DNA of 64,000 nt from Io17-Chloro-G2 sp965226825 (GCA_965226825.1 CBDDED010000002.1:434001-498000), one strand, 5' to 3'; positions 41,285 to 50,414 are shown, numbered from the stretch's first letter. Translations and numbers: made by a program. The notes: generated from the sequence alone by a model not told the origin.

Positions 41285-43006
41285 ATGACAGGATCACCCC
41301 ACGGCGTTAATTTTGAGGCCCACCGGCCGGTGGTCATGGGCCGGAAGGGTATGGTCTCCTCCGGCCACGCGCTGGCATCTCAAGCGGGAATCGCCATGCT
41401 GCAAATGGGCGGCAATGCGATGGACGCCGCTATTGCCACCGCCGCCGCCCTCAATGTTGTTGAGCCGCTGATGTCGGGAGTTGGCGGCGACGGTTTCATC
41501 ATGGTTTACCAGAAAGAAACCGGGCGGATTGAGGTGTGCAACGGCACCGGCGCCGCTCCCCTGGCGGCAACACGGGAGTATTACGCTGACGGGTTGAGCG
41601 GCATCCCTTCGACCGGCATCCTTTCAGTTTCGACGCCCGGCTTGGTCGATAGCTGGCTGGCTGCCCACGAGCGTTACGGCTCCCTGTCCCTCTCGCAGGT
41701 CTTCGCCCCGGCCATCGACCTGGCGGACAACGGGTTCCCGGTTAGCCACGTGCTGTCCCGGGCCATCGCCGGGGACCGCCTGCTGTGCGAATTTCCCACT
41801 TCGAGGGCCGTTTTCACCAGGGATGGGGCGCCCCTCCAGCCCGGCCAGGCCATGTACCAGAAGGATTTGGCCCGCACTTTCCGGGCAATCGTTGACGGCG
41901 GCCGGGACGCTTTTTACCAAGGGGAGATTGCCGAGGCCATCGTGGAATTCAGCCGGGAGCAGGGCGGCATTCTGTCGCTCCGGGACTTTGCCGGTTGCCG
42001 CTGCCGCTGGCAGGAACCCATTTCCACGACCTACCGGGGGAACACCGTCTACGAGGCGCCGCCAAACTCCAGCGGCCACATATTGCTCCAGGAGCTGAGC
42101 CTGGTGGAGCAGTTCGATATCAAGTCCATGGGCTGCAACACCGCCGAATCAATCCACCTGATGGTGGAAGCCAAAAAGCTGGCTTTTGCCGACCGGGAAG
42201 CCTTCGTCGCCGATCCGGATTTCATCGACGTGCCAATTCAGGGACTGGTTTCCAAGGAGTACGCCCTGGAGCGGGCAAAGCTTATCGATCCGGGCAGGGC
42301 CGCGGCGGCAACCTCCGGTCAGCCCTGGGTTCATCAACCCGTTCAAGCCGGGGCCGGGTCCAGAACCACCGCCGCTGCCGGCCGTCCCGAGGAAGACACT
42401 ACCTGCTTTGCCGTGGTTGACCAATGGGGCAACGCCGTGTGCCAGTTGCAAAGCATACAGAGCGCCTGGGGTTCCCGCCTGATTGCCGGAAACACGGGCA
42501 TTTTGTTGAACAATCGCATGACCTACTGGCACCTGGAACCGGACCACGTGGACTGCCTGGCCCCCGGCAAGCGGGTGCGCCACACCATGAATCCGGTGAT
42601 GGCCTTCAACGGCTCCGACTCAGCAGGCCCAGCCGCTCCCGGCCAACTTGTTCTGGTCTGCGGGACACCCGGCGCGGACACCCAGGTCCAAACCAACCTC
42701 CAGGTCATTTCTCACCTGGTTGACTTCGGAATGACCGTTGCCGAGGCGGTGGAATCTCCACGGTGGCGCGATACTCAAAGCCCCACCGAATCAAACTACC
42801 CGCACGTGTGCGACGACCTGCTTTACCTGGAAAGCCGGTTTTCCGCTGACGTACAGGACGGGCTGGCGTCACGGGGACATAACATCAACCTGATCGGTCC
42901 CTGGGAAGCCGCGGGCAGCGAGGTTATGATCCAGGTGGACCCAGAGGAAGGCAGCCTGTCGGGCGCCGCCGACCCGCGAAGGGATGGCTATGCAATCGGT
43001 TGGTAG
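41285..43006 (+). CDS. Gamma-glutamyltransferase family protein
   Basis: 573 residues from ATG 41285, chosen for the GGAGG six bases upstream; the open frame reaches further 5' through a repeat. This Ntn-hydrolase precursor is expected to cleave before Thr372 in EEDTTCFAVVDQWGNAV. Other blocks are GNAMDAAIATAAALNVVEPLMSGVGGDGF, YEAPPNSSGHILLQELSL, SGILLNN-like NTGILLNNRM, and GKRVRHTMNP. A Cys follows the nucleophile where His is common. There is no signal peptide. It may act on glutathione conjugates or acylated amines. Confidence 0.93.
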   Translation: MTGSPHGVNFEAHRPVVMGRKGMVSSGHALASQAGIAMLQMGGNAMDAAIATAAALNVVEPLMSGVGGDGFIMVYQKETGRIEVCNGTGAAPLAATREYYADGLSGIPSTGILSVSTPGLVDSWLAAHERYGSLSLSQVFAPAIDLADNGFPVSHVLSRAIAGDRLLCEFPTSRAVFTRDGAPLQPGQAMYQKDLARTFRAIVDGGRDAFYQGEIAEAIVEFSREQGGILSLRDFAGCRCRWQEPISTTYRGNTVYEAPPNSSGHILLQELSLVEQFDIKSMGCNTAESIHLMVEAKKLAFADREAFVADPDFIDVPIQGLVSKEYALERAKLIDPGRAAAATSGQPWVHQPVQAGAGSRTTAAAGRPEEDTTCFAVVDQWGNAVCQLQSIQSAWGSRLIAGNTGILLNNRMTYWHLEPDHVDCLAPGKRVRHTMNPVMAFNGSDSAGPAAPGQLVLVCGTPGADTQVQTNLQVISHLVDFGMTVAEAVESPRWRDTQSPTESNYPHVCDDLLYLESRFSADVQDGLASRGHNINLIGPWEAAGSEVMIQVDPEEGSLSGAADPRRDGYAIGW

Positions 43007-43098
43007 GCCTTGCAGTCCCACATGGGCCAAGCTGAGTTGATGACTGAGGCGTCAATGACTGAGGCGTTGATGCCTAATCTGATGGACTAGGGAAAAAC

Positions 43099-43581
43099 AT
43101 GAGGATTCCCGGTAGAAAAAGGGGAGACGAGCCGGATTCGTGCGGCGAAAGAGCCGGTGAGTTCGCCGGCGCCATTCGGGAGGGAAACATGGACCTGGCG
43201 TGGTCCATGCTGTCCAAAGAGACCCGCGGCATGCGCCTGGGGGTTTGGGCCACCAGGAACGAAATAGACATGCAAATCGCCTACCGGGCAGCGTACGATG
43301 GCGGCCACCCCAGCCGGGAGTCCCTGCTGGAGGACTTCCGCAACACCGTCCTTCGGTTGTGGCCGCTGGAAGACCTGACCGACCTGGGGATTTCCCCCAC
43401 CAACTACGTGGACGACCAACACGCCTTCGCCTTCCTGCCATTCGGTGTCACCGAAGAAACCACGCTGGTGTCTCGCGGCAAGTTGATGTCGGGAATTGTG
43501 CTGCCGATGCTCTGGGAGGACGGGGACTGGAGAGTGGACCTGCCGGGTTGGCGATTCCTGGAGTCATCCGGCAGGGGCTAA
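43099..43581 (+). CDS. Hypothetical protein, 160 aa
   Basis: ATG 43099 after a weak AGGGAAA site. The protein has an acidic, helical N-terminal half (GEFAGAIREGNMDLAWSMLSKETRGM) resembling the start of small stress/NTF2-like proteins, and a C-terminal WEDGDWRVDLPGW segment. A WxxxDGxWRVD-like ending occurs in lipid-binding or NTF2-like folds, but I cannot assign a family. It probably follows the gamma-glutamyltransferase gene in the same transcript (92 bp gap, with two 15-bp repeats ATGACTGAGGCG). Confidence 0.6.
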   Translation: MRIPGRKRGDEPDSCGERAGEFAGAIREGNMDLAWSMLSKETRGMRLGVWATRNEIDMQIAYRAAYDGGHPSRESLLEDFRNTVLRLWPLEDLTDLGISPTNYVDDQHAFAFLPFGVTEETTLVSRGKLMSGIVLPMLWEDGDWRVDLPGWRFLESSGRG

Positions 43582-43721
43582 CGAGTTCAGCGAATGGGGC
43601 GTTCGCCGGCTCCTATTTGCTACGGACAGGGTTTGGTTGATGGGGTTCTGAGTACAATTGCCCCGCGCCACGCTGCGGATTTCTTGCCTGTAAATCGACT
43701 CCGGGATATACTCGCAGGGTA

Positions 43722-44393
43722 ATGGTCGAACAGAACGCAGAATCAGGCGGCCAAACCGTCGAGTTACCGCTTTTCCCGCTCAACCTCGTGCTGTTCCCGG
43801 GAATGCCGCTGCCGCTCCACATCTTCGAAGAACGGTATAAGAAGATGATCGGAGATTGCCTGGACAGCAGAAGTCCCTTTGGCGTCGTCCTGATCCGGGA
43901 AGGTCAGGAGGTGGGCGGCGGTGCAATCCCATTTCGCATGGGGACATCGGCGCGAATCCTCCAGGTGGAAAGGATGGAAGACGGCCGGATGAACCTGATT
44001 ACCCAGGGGGAACGCCGCTTTCAAGTAGTGGAAATGACCCAGCAAGAGCCTCACCTGGTGGGTCAGGTTGAGTTTATGGAGGAATCGGCCGGGAACATTG
44101 AGCCGGGCATGCTGGCGGAAATCGGCGAGGCCTACTCCAGTTATTTGGGGCACCTGTCATCCCTGGCCGGGGGATGGTCCGCCGGGGGTGACTCCCCAAC
44201 CGACCCCTCCGAACTGTCCTACCGGGTAGCGAGCAGTCTGGACCTTCCCACCAACTTGCGCCAGACTTTGCTTGAGGCGCCCACGGCCGGCCAACGGCTG
44301 GAGCGGCTGCTGCCTCTTCTGGTCAAAGGCAACGAGACGCTGGCGACCGAAGTGGCAAAACGAAACCCGTTCCAGGGTCCCCGGTTAAACTAA
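43722..44393 (+). CDS. LON-substrate-binding-domain protein (no protease domain)
   Basis: 223 residues. The N-terminus ELPLFPLNLVLFPGMPLPLHIFEERYKKMIGDCL is the LON domain signature, followed by GTSARILQVERMEDGRMNLITQGERRFQV. No AAA or Ser-Lys protease domain follows. Such stand-alone proteins are common. Related LON-domain proteins recruit or bind misfolded substrates, but the role here is unknown. It converges with the cobalamin-binding protein gene. Confidence 0.92.
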   Translation: MVEQNAESGGQTVELPLFPLNLVLFPGMPLPLHIFEERYKKMIGDCLDSRSPFGVVLIREGQEVGGGAIPFRMGTSARILQVERMEDGRMNLITQGERRFQVVEMTQQEPHLVGQVEFMEESAGNIEPGMLAEIGEAYSSYLGHLSSLAGGWSAGGDSPTDPSELSYRVASSLDLPTNLRQTLLEAPTAGQRLERLLPLLVKGNETLATEVAKRNPFQGPRLN

Positions 44394-44427
44394 CCCCTCA
44401 ATTCCCCTATTAATCTAAAACTTGGAC

Positions 44428-45360
44428 CTAAACCTTGGTCAGGTTGCCGTAGATTCTGAGCCCCCCACCCTCGGGCACCAACCCGGAGAACAGGTCGGGG
44501 TGCATCATCTCGGCCATGACTTCCAACCCGGTGACCAACCTGGGGCCGGAACGGCTGGTGTAGGCGCTGGCGTCTATGACATACACCCTCTGGTTCCGGA
44601 CTGCCGGCAGTGAGGCCCAGGCCTCATTGGCCGCCAGCAATGGCACGTCCTGAAGGGCCCTTTTCACGTCGAACCCGCAGGGCATGAAAATGATGACCTC
44701 CGGTTGGCTGGCCACCAGGTCACTCCACTCCAGGGGCCCCGAGCCCGCGTCCTTGCTGCCGAAACAATTCTCTCCCCCGGCCATCTCCACCATCTCCGGG
44801 ATCCAGTGCCCGGCGTAGATCAAAGGCTCAATCCATTCCAAACTCAGCACCCTGGGCCGGGTGGCGGCGGCTTGTGCCCTGGCGGCAACCGCGTCGATCC
44901 GGGACTGCATTTTGGCGGCGATGGCCTCGGCCTTATCCAGGGTTCCGGTGGCCCGGCCCACGGTCCGTATGTCTTCCAAAACATCGCCGACAAACTGAGG
45001 GTCCAGGGATATTACCTCGGGTTCTTTCGCCAGGGAAACGCTCGCCTCGGCCACCTGCCGAGATGAGATGGCTCAAACTTCGCAGATGGCCTGCGTCAAG
45101 AGAAGATCGGGCTGCGCTTCCTGCAGCGTGTCCTGGTCTATTTCGTATATGCCCAGGCCCTCTTCCAGCCTTTTGGATATCACCTGGCTGATTTCGGCGC
45201 TGGTAGGTTGCATCCCGTCGAAGACGCTACGCACGACGTGGGGCTTGCTGCTGGCAGAGCGGGGGTAGTCACATTCGTGAGTGACCCCGAAGAGTTGGTC
45301 CTCAAGGCCCAGTTCGTACACAATCTCGGTAGCGCTGGGTAGAAAGGAGCAGATGCGCAT
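44428..45360 (-). CDS. Cobalamin-binding (BtuF-like helical-backbone) protein with in-frame UGA at a conserved Cys
   Basis: ATG 45360 has GGAGGG 8 bases upstream. The frame MRICSFLPSATEIVYELGLEDQLFGVTHECDYP...QPDLLLTQAICEV reaches TGA at 45075-45073. It continues without a shift as AISSRQVAEASVSLAKEPEVISLDP to 44428, total 310 residues. The family motif at this place is TQxLCxVCAVS, so the TGA replaces the second Cys (residue 96) and makes a C93-x-x-U96 motif. A hairpin suited to a bacterial SECIS follows. The alternative is a simple nonsense mutation. There is no signal peptide, as in soluble members. Related proteins bind corrinoids with a pair of lobes. Confidence 0.75.
45041..45067 (-). 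promoter_or_regulatory. Candidate bacterial SECIS hairpin downstream of the in-frame UGA
   Basis: RNA CUCGGC-AGGUG-GCCGAG forms a 6-bp stem with a 5-base loop (45062-45046). It is extended by an outer CUC/GAG helix across a 2x2 internal loop. The loop begins 16 bases after the UGA. Known bacterial SECIS elements have a G in the first loop positions at about this distance, as in AGGUCU of fdhF. A GC-rich frame forms hairpins easily, so chance is possible. Confidence 0.45.
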
Positions 45361-45513
45361 GGTCGAACCCTCCGTTGATTGCCGGGCCACCGGACCAACC
45401 GGCCGCCGATACCGGGCTTAAGGTTACGGTCGACGGGTTGGTTGGCCGTTTAAACGCCCGAGACCTTGGCTATTCTATCATCCGGACCCAACTGGGCCGC
45501 CGCCGACTCCACT

Positions 45514-47454
45514 TCAATCGTCGTAGGACTCATAGGGTGTGGTCGGCTCGGTTGGGTCGAGCGTCTCAACGTCTCTTAATGGCCTTGACCGGCGCCGTTC
45601 GATGCGGGGAGGTCTGGTCCGCCGCAGGCCCTGGGAGCCGAGAATGGCTTGGCCGAATGCTCCCTCCAGATGGCCCTGGATTTGGAAGGCTGTCCATGCC
45701 ACTACCACCAACAGGACTGCAAGAATCAAAATCGGCACCGGTGCCGACAAACCACCGAGAGAAAGCATTTCAGAGATTAACGGAATGCTCAAGATAGTCG
45801 GGACCGCCAGCAGCAGCACCAAAATGCTGTCCCTGAGGATCAACGCCGTGTTGTTCCGGCCTGCGCCCCGGTTGCCGGTCGTCCCCCGGTTGCCGCCTGC
45901 GCCCCGGTTAATGGTCGTAGCATGGGGGAAGACGAAACGGGTTATTTCTTCGGACAAGCGTCGCAGGTACCGCCAAATGGCCACCGCGGAGGGAACACAG
46001 AGGGCGAGCACCGAACTTCCAATCAACAGGCCCACCAGACCCTCTTTCACACCGATGAGTTGCGCCACACCTTCCACCGACCTCAAGACTCCGGTCCCGA
46101 CTCCAATCAACACGAGGATTATCGCCAGGTTCAGAACGATGAGCTTTGCCAGCCGTTGAACCCGGCGGGCTCTTGGGCTGTTGAAAGTTAGAGCGCTGCT
46201 CAGGGCCGCCAGCATAAGGAACAGGCTATCGCCGTACCGCTTTAACACAGCAGGCGAACGCCGGTCCAGAAAATCGGCCAGAGCATCGGCCGAATGAAAC
46301 AAAGTGGGGTAAACCAGCGCGGTGATCACTGTGGTCACCGCCATCACCGGGTACATGAACCCCCCAACAACGCCGAAATCCGTCCCGACTTTAGCTATGG
46401 CCAGGGAGAACTCCCCCGTTTGGGGCATACCCAGTCCCACCTTCAACGCGGTTCTCCCTCGGTACCCGGCAAGGAGGGTTCCGGCGGTATCCGCCAAAAC
46501 CTTGCCTACAATAAACACGCCGGACACCACCAGCGAAGGGACCCAGTATTCCTGGAATTGCGAAACATCCAGCAGCATGCCAATGGACACGAAGAAGATG
46601 GCCGCGAACATATCTCGTACCGGGCTCATAACGCGGCCCATCTCTTCCGATTGAGGAGAATCGCCCAGGACCGCGCCGATAAAGAAAGCCCCCGCCGCCG
46701 CCGACAGCCCAAGTTGCTGCCCCGCCAACGCCAATACAAAACACAATGCCAGACCCGTTATCAGCAGCGTTTCATCGGACTTGAACCGGCTGATGAAGTT
46801 CACCAACCGGGGTGCAAAAAGTGCGCCGAATCCCAGGGCGCCGAGGCCGAAGATTGCCAGCTTTCCCACCAGAAGGCCAACCTCGGACGGGCTGGCAGCT
46901 CCAGAGGAGGCGACACCGGCAAGCACTGTCAGCATCACCACGGCGATGAAGTCCTCTACCACCAGGATGCCTACGATGAGCCTTCCCCGAGTCTCCTGCA
47001 GGTTGCCCGTGTCCCTCAGCATCTTCATCAGAATGGCCGAGCTGCTGATGGAAATGCTGACACCCAGGAATATGCCCTCCAAGCTGCCCCAACCCAGCCA
47101 CCGCGCCACCTGGTAGCCGAGGGCCAACATGATGATGAATTCCAACAGGGCTATGAACACCACCGTGGGTCCGATGCCCCGGATCCGTTGCCAGCCCATC
47201 TCCAACCCGATGCCGAAAAGCAAAAGCACCAGGCCCAGGTCCGCCAGCAGCCCGATGGTTTCCACGTTTTCCACAGGCGGATTGGGCAAGGTGTAGGGTC
47301 CGATGATCACACCTGCCACCAGGTACCCCAACACCGGGGGCAGCTTGAATTGGCGGAACAACAGCAAAGCCCCTCCGGCTACCGCCATAATTGTGGCGAA
47401 GTCACGGACCAGACCTTCACTGCTGCCAACGGCGGCGCCGACCGCTGCGATCAC
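45514..47454 (-). CDS. CPA2-family monovalent cation:proton antiporter
   Basis: 646 residues with about 12 transmembrane segments and KefB/RosB-like marks: FKLPPVLGYLVAGVIIGPYTLP, LGLVLLLFGIGLEMG, SISISSSAILMKML, GILVVEDFIAVVML with the ion-binding Asp, AGAFFIGAVLGDS, FFVSIGMLLD and GMPQTGEFSLAIAKVG. There is no TrkA-N domain. A cytoplasmic loop contains NRGAGGNRGTTGNRGAGRNN tandem repeats and the C-terminus is basic. It probably exchanges K+ or Na+ for protons. The upstream 430 bp may be a structured leader. Confidence 0.94.
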   Translation of the reverse strand: MIAAVGAAVGSSEGLVRDFATIMAVAGGALLLFRQFKLPPVLGYLVAGVIIGPYTLPNPPVENVETIGLLADLGLVLLLFGIGLEMGWQRIRGIGPTVVFIALLEFIIMLALGYQVARWLGWGSLEGIFLGVSISISSSAILMKMLRDTGNLQETRGRLIVGILVVEDFIAVVMLTVLAGVASSGAASPSEVGLLVGKLAIFGLGALGFGALFAPRLVNFISRFKSDETLLITGLALCFVLALAGQQLGLSAAAGAFFIGAVLGDSPQSEEMGRVMSPVRDMFAAIFFVSIGMLLDVSQFQEYWVPSLVVSGVFIVGKVLADTAGTLLAGYRGRTALKVGLGMPQTGEFSLAIAKVGTDFGVVGGFMYPVMAVTTVITALVYPTLFHSADALADFLDRRSPAVLKRYGDSLFLMLAALSSALTFNSPRARRVQRLAKLIVLNLAIILVLIGVGTGVLRSVEGVAQLIGVKEGLVGLLIGSSVLALCVPSAVAIWRYLRRLSEEITRFVFPHATTINRGAGGNRGTTGNRGAGRNNTALILRDSILVLLLAVPTILSIPLISEMLSLGGLSAPVPILILAVLLVVVAWTAFQIQGHLEGAFGQAILGSQGLRRTRPPRIERRRSRPLRDVETLDPTEPTTPYESYDD

Positions 47455-47639
47455 GTAGTTCTCGATGACTCGGAGACCTCAGTCTGCCCAAGATTCAAAC
47501 GGGAGATGCACACGGGCCAGACACTCAATTATAGCTACCGGAAGGGGAGTGTCCGCTTTACGGAAAACGCGTTGTCTGGGAAATCCGGCCATTGGGTCTC
47601 AGACGGCTAACAAGACCAAGCGGAGGATCTTAGGAGAGA

Positions 47640-47880
47640 AGGCGGGGAGGATTGTTCCAGTCTACCGAGCGGAGGCCGTAAACTGCCGCCGGAACCCGCA
47701 GCGGGCATTCCGATGCTGTTTTTTCGGCGTGAGGCTACGGTACCGTCCACCGGCCTTGATCCGGTGGACGGGACCTTTGGATGTCCTGAGAGGGTAGGTT
47801 TCCAGCCCTTCTAGTGGGCTTCACCGTGAGACGTCAAATCCACGGTGGTATCTGGGGTCGCCACGGCGACCGATCCATAG
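47640..47880. other. Gene-free region with a series of strong inverted repeats, possible structured RNA
   Basis: From left to right it shows GCGGGCATTCCGATGCTG before TTTTTT (about 47701-47723), a perfect 11-bp pair CCGTCCACCGG/CCGGTGGACGG (47753-47771 region), GGAC/GTCC, AGCCC/GGGCT (47803-47820), and GGTCGCC/GGCGACC (47857-47871). No open frame with a ribosome site is present in 47455-47885. It does not match the RNase P, tmRNA, SRP or common riboswitch motifs I know. It could be the leader of the antiporter on the minus strand or a separate RNA on either strand. Confidence 0.4.
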
Positions 47881-47885
47881 AGGGG

Positions 47886-48245
47886 TCAACGCTGCTTCCA
47901 CTTTGTCACCAACTCATGGGCCTGGTCGTCATCCACACCCCACATTTCGAAATTCACGCGGATCGCGTCATAGAGGGTGAGGTCACCGTGGTCGGCGTCC
48001 GAGTCACGGTAGGAAGCCACGCTGACGTCCATCCAATCCAGGGCGACGGACTCTTCACTGGCAATCCTTTCCACCATGTTTACGGCGCAGGCGGCAATGC
48101 CCGATAGGAACAGTTCACCGGCGCCCACCGCTTCTCCGCCGCCGCCGTCGGCCACCCAATGGTGGGTCCTGGCGTTGACCAGGGCCCGGCCGGGGGTGCC
48201 TGTGCTGTAACTGTGCACTTGGTAGCCAAGAGTCAATTCTGCCAT
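47886..48245 (-). CDS. OsmC-family peroxide-reductase-like protein
   Basis: 119 residues from ATG 48245, preceded by AGGAGGAAAC. It has HHWVADGGGGEAVGAGELFLSGIAACAVNMVERIA with one Cys in the helix (AACAVNM), and VNFEMWGVDDDQAHELV. The family normally uses two Cys for organic hydroperoxide reduction. The second Cys is not evident here, so it may be a non-peroxidase OsmC-like member. It is likely co-transcribed after the RidA gene. Confidence 0.88.
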   Translation of the reverse strand: MAELTLGYQVHSYSTGTPGRALVNARTHHWVADGGGGEAVGAGELFLSGIAACAVNMVERIASEESVALDWMDVSVASYRDSDADHGDLTLYDAIRVNFEMWGVDDDQAHELVTKWKQR

Positions 48246-48301
48246 GTTTCCTCCTAAAGTGTTATCGGGTAGATTTTCGGTTCTCCGGGCCCAGGAAATA
48301 G

Positions 48302-48814
48302 CTAGGGGGCTACTTTGTAGGCAATGCACTCCACAATTTCAATAGATAGGGGCTTTTGGGCCAGCCCGGTAGTCCCCAGCACGGCCCGGCATGGAGGATT
48401 CGGAATGAATTCCCGGTAAACCTGGTTGAGCAACGGCCAGTTGTCCATGTTGGTTAAAAATACCACCAGGGTCACCACCCGGTCAAAGCTGGCGCCGGCG
48501 GCTTTCAAGGTCGTGTCGACGTGGCTGAAAGCAGCCCGGTACTGCTCTTCGTCATCTTCGCCCACCATTACCCCGTCAAACCCGGAAGCGGTGGTGCCCC
48601 GGCAAAGCACCTTTACGGCTTTTACCTTGAGCATCCTTACCAGGTCTTCCTCGAAGTAGTCGCAATAGAGGCCGTCCCGGTAAGAATGCTGGTCTGTGGA
48701 CTGGTGGCGGCCATCGGCAATGATCAGTTCCAGCAGATGGTCTCGTTGCGCCAAGCTCAAACTGTGGGCTTCGGTCAGGGTCATGGCGTCCAGGTCCGCC
48801 AGCGTGTGCGGCAT
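48302..48814 (-). CDS. RidA/YjgF-family protein
   Basis: 170 residues. The RidA core is recognisable in VKVLCRGTTASGF, FSHVDTTLKAAGASFDRVVTLVVFLTNMDNWPLLNQVYREFIP, NPPCRAVLGTTGLAQKPLSIEIVECIAY. The Arg in CRAV is the substrate-binding position of active enamine/imine deaminases. An N-terminal extension of about 50 acidic residues (LADLDAMTLTEAHSL...) is unusual. First gene of the RidA-OsmC pair. Confidence 0.9.
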   Translation of the reverse strand: MPHTLADLDAMTLTEAHSLSLAQRDHLLELIIADGRHQSTDQHSYRDGLYCDYFEEDLVRMLKVKAVKVLCRGTTASGFDGVMVGEDDEEQYRAAFSHVDTTLKAAGASFDRVVTLVVFLTNMDNWPLLNQVYREFIPNPPCRAVLGTTGLAQKPLSIEIVECIAYKVAP

Positions 48815-48978
48815 TCGGAAACCTCGGGCAAGTTATTGAGTGCAATCATAGCCACAACCCGGCTCGCGCCGCAAGTTGGCGGATGGTCCGACCGAGGGCA
48901 ACCATGTTTTGACCGTAATCAAGTTTGCATTCCACGTCAAGTTCGGGATCCTCCGGGTGGATGCCCTCACCTATCGTA

Positions 48979-49139
48979 ATTGTCACAGCAGCGGGAATCC
49001 AGAGCCGCGACCATGGGCCAACACGGCTATGGCACAGAGGACGCGGCGGGTGGACAGCGGTCGAGTCTGGTTTTGCATTCGTCAACCATATCGAACGACA
49101 ACGAGGTCTCTGCATTCTCGTCGCGGATGGAATAACGGG
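48979..49139. repeat. Inverted-repeat element, copy 7 (worn)
   Basis: Left AGCAGCGGGAATCCAGAGCC and right GCATTCTCGTCGCGGATGG have both drifted. The interior keeps GCCAACACGGCTATGGCA and CGGCGGGTGGACAGC, shared with the copies at 50025 and 59423. It fills most of the gap 48815-49258. Confidence 0.75.
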
Positions 49140-49258
49140 AGGCCCGCGGCCGGAGGGGTCGGGGGAAACGGGTGAGAGGCCGGAACAGCGTTGCGTCAGA
49201 CGGGGAGCCGGTGGTATGGTAGACGCGCTAACAATGCTTCTACCTCAAAGGACGCAAG

Positions 49259-49516
49259 GTGAGTCTCAACATCAAAAACGAAGATACCTGCCGGCTGGCC
49301 AGTGAACTGGCCAGCCTTACAGGCGAGACCATGACCGGCGCGATCACGGTGGCCCTCAAGGAGCGCCTGGTACGCGAGAGGAGCGAGCGCAGCGCCGAAG
49401 CCCGCGTTCAGCGACTTCTCGCCATTGGAGAGCGCTGCGCAAGCATGTTGGGAGACGGCCCCTCCGCCGTCGAGCACGGCGACTTTCTGTACGACGAGCG
49501 AGGGCTGCCAAAGTGA
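49259..49516 (+). CDS. vapB: VapB-type antitoxin
   Basis: 85 residues, GTG 49259 after AAGGACG. The N-terminus SLNIKNEDTCRLASELASLTGETMTGAITVALKERLVRER is the helical DNA-binding/dimer part of Rv0623-like VapB proteins, and the charged C-terminus would bind the toxin. It overlaps vapC by 4 bases (GTGA), the usual linked translation. Autorepression at its own promoter is expected from the family. Confidence 0.9.
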   Translation: MSLNIKNEDTCRLASELASLTGETMTGAITVALKERLVRERSERSAEARVQRLLAIGERCASMLGDGPSAVEHGDFLYDERGLPK

Positions 49517-49899
49517 TCGTTGACACGTCGGCGGTCCTTGCGATCTTGTTCCACGAGTCGGACGCGGAGCGCCTTGCAAGGGCTATCGTGACGGCATCTT
49601 CCCGCCGCATGTCGGTCGCCACTCTTGTGGAAACGACCATAGTCCTTGAAAGCCGCAGTGGCGCCGCGGCCGGTTACGAACTCGATGCCTTCCTGCAAGA
49701 GGCCGGGATTGAGTTGGAGCCGGTCACCGTCAGCCATGCGCAGGCCGCGCGACGGGCCTGGCGGCGGTTCGGCAAGGGGAACCACCCGGCAGCACTGAAC
49801 TTCGGCGACTGCTTCGCCTACGCCCTTGCCGAAGCTACCCGGGAGCCCCTTCTATTTAAGGGTCGGGACTTCGTACGCACCGGCATCGAGGCTGCATAA
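49513..49899 (+). CDS. vapC: VapC-type PIN-domain toxin ribonuclease
   Basis: 128 residues. Acidic PIN residues are visible: Asp4 in MIVDTSAVLAIL, Glu40 in ATLVETTIVL, and Asp99 in NFGDCFAYALA. Length is normal and the frame intact, so the toxin is probably active. Its last 15 bases, encoding IEAA plus stop, are repeated in tandem downstream. The start GTG 49513 overlaps the vapB stop. Confidence 0.94.
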   Translation: MIVDTSAVLAILFHESDAERLARAIVTASSRRMSVATLVETTIVLESRSGAAAGYELDAFLQEAGIELEPVTVSHAQAARRAWRRFGKGNHPAALNFGDCFAYALAEATREPLLFKGRDFVRTGIEAA

Positions 49900-49929
49900 A
49901 TCGAGGCTGCATAAATCAAGGCCGCATGA
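49885..49929. repeat. 15-bp tandem triplication of the vapC 3' end
   Basis: ATCGAGGCTGCATAA occurs twice in a row (49885-49899 and 49900-49914), followed by the variant ATCAAGGCCGCATGA (49915-49929). Each unit contains an in-frame stop, so the protein sequence is unaffected. Confidence 0.95.
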
Positions 49930-50024
49930 CGCCTCGACGGTAGCAGTCTAACTCTAGACATCCTTCCTTCCGGTCTTCCGGGGCCACCCCGACCCGCTTC
50001 CGCAATTCCAGCCGCTTCCTACCT

Positions 50025-50194
50025 GTTATTCCCCTCGCAACGGAAATCCAGAGCCCTGACAATGCGCTGACACCATAATGGCAGCTGTGACTCGGCGGGA
50101 ATTGGGACTGACGTTTCACTCCGACCATTGCCGCACACCAATTCCAGCTCGAACGACAACTAGGGCTCCGGATTCCCGTCGCAACGGGAATGAC
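50025..50194. repeat. Inverted-repeat element, copy 8
   Basis: Left GTTATTCCCCTCGCAACGG..., right ...CCGTCGCAACGGGAATGAC, about 170 bp, with internal GCGCTGACACCATAATGGCA. The rest of 49930-50414 shows no gene. Confidence 0.8.
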
Positions 50195-50414
50195 GGTGCT
50201 GGAGGCTCTGGGTCCCCGTTGGGGTCAGAATCACGGGGGTACAGGCCTACTCTCATACTCCGCGAACACGAGAGGTGATTTTTGAACGCTGCGTTGGCGG
50301 TTTGGAATTCGATTGCTTTGTTTCAGGACCGGCGGCGGCGTTTTGACACTCTTGGGGCTGCACTCTAATATGTGTCCCACGGTTTTCTCCTTACGGATTG
50401 GCCGGAGGTTTTTC

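Noticed and set aside
44428..45054. Separate gene starting at GTG 45054 for the second half of the cobalamin-binding protein
   Set aside because: No ribosome site precedes it, and the sequence is the direct in-frame continuation of the first half across a single UGA.
46294..47610. 438-codon His/Gln-rich plus-strand frame opposite the antiporter
   Set aside because: Complement of membrane helices; compositional artefact.
50280..50414. preQ1 riboswitch upstream of queF
   Set aside because: No C-rich pseudoknot or A-rich tail typical of preQ1-I or -II could be found.
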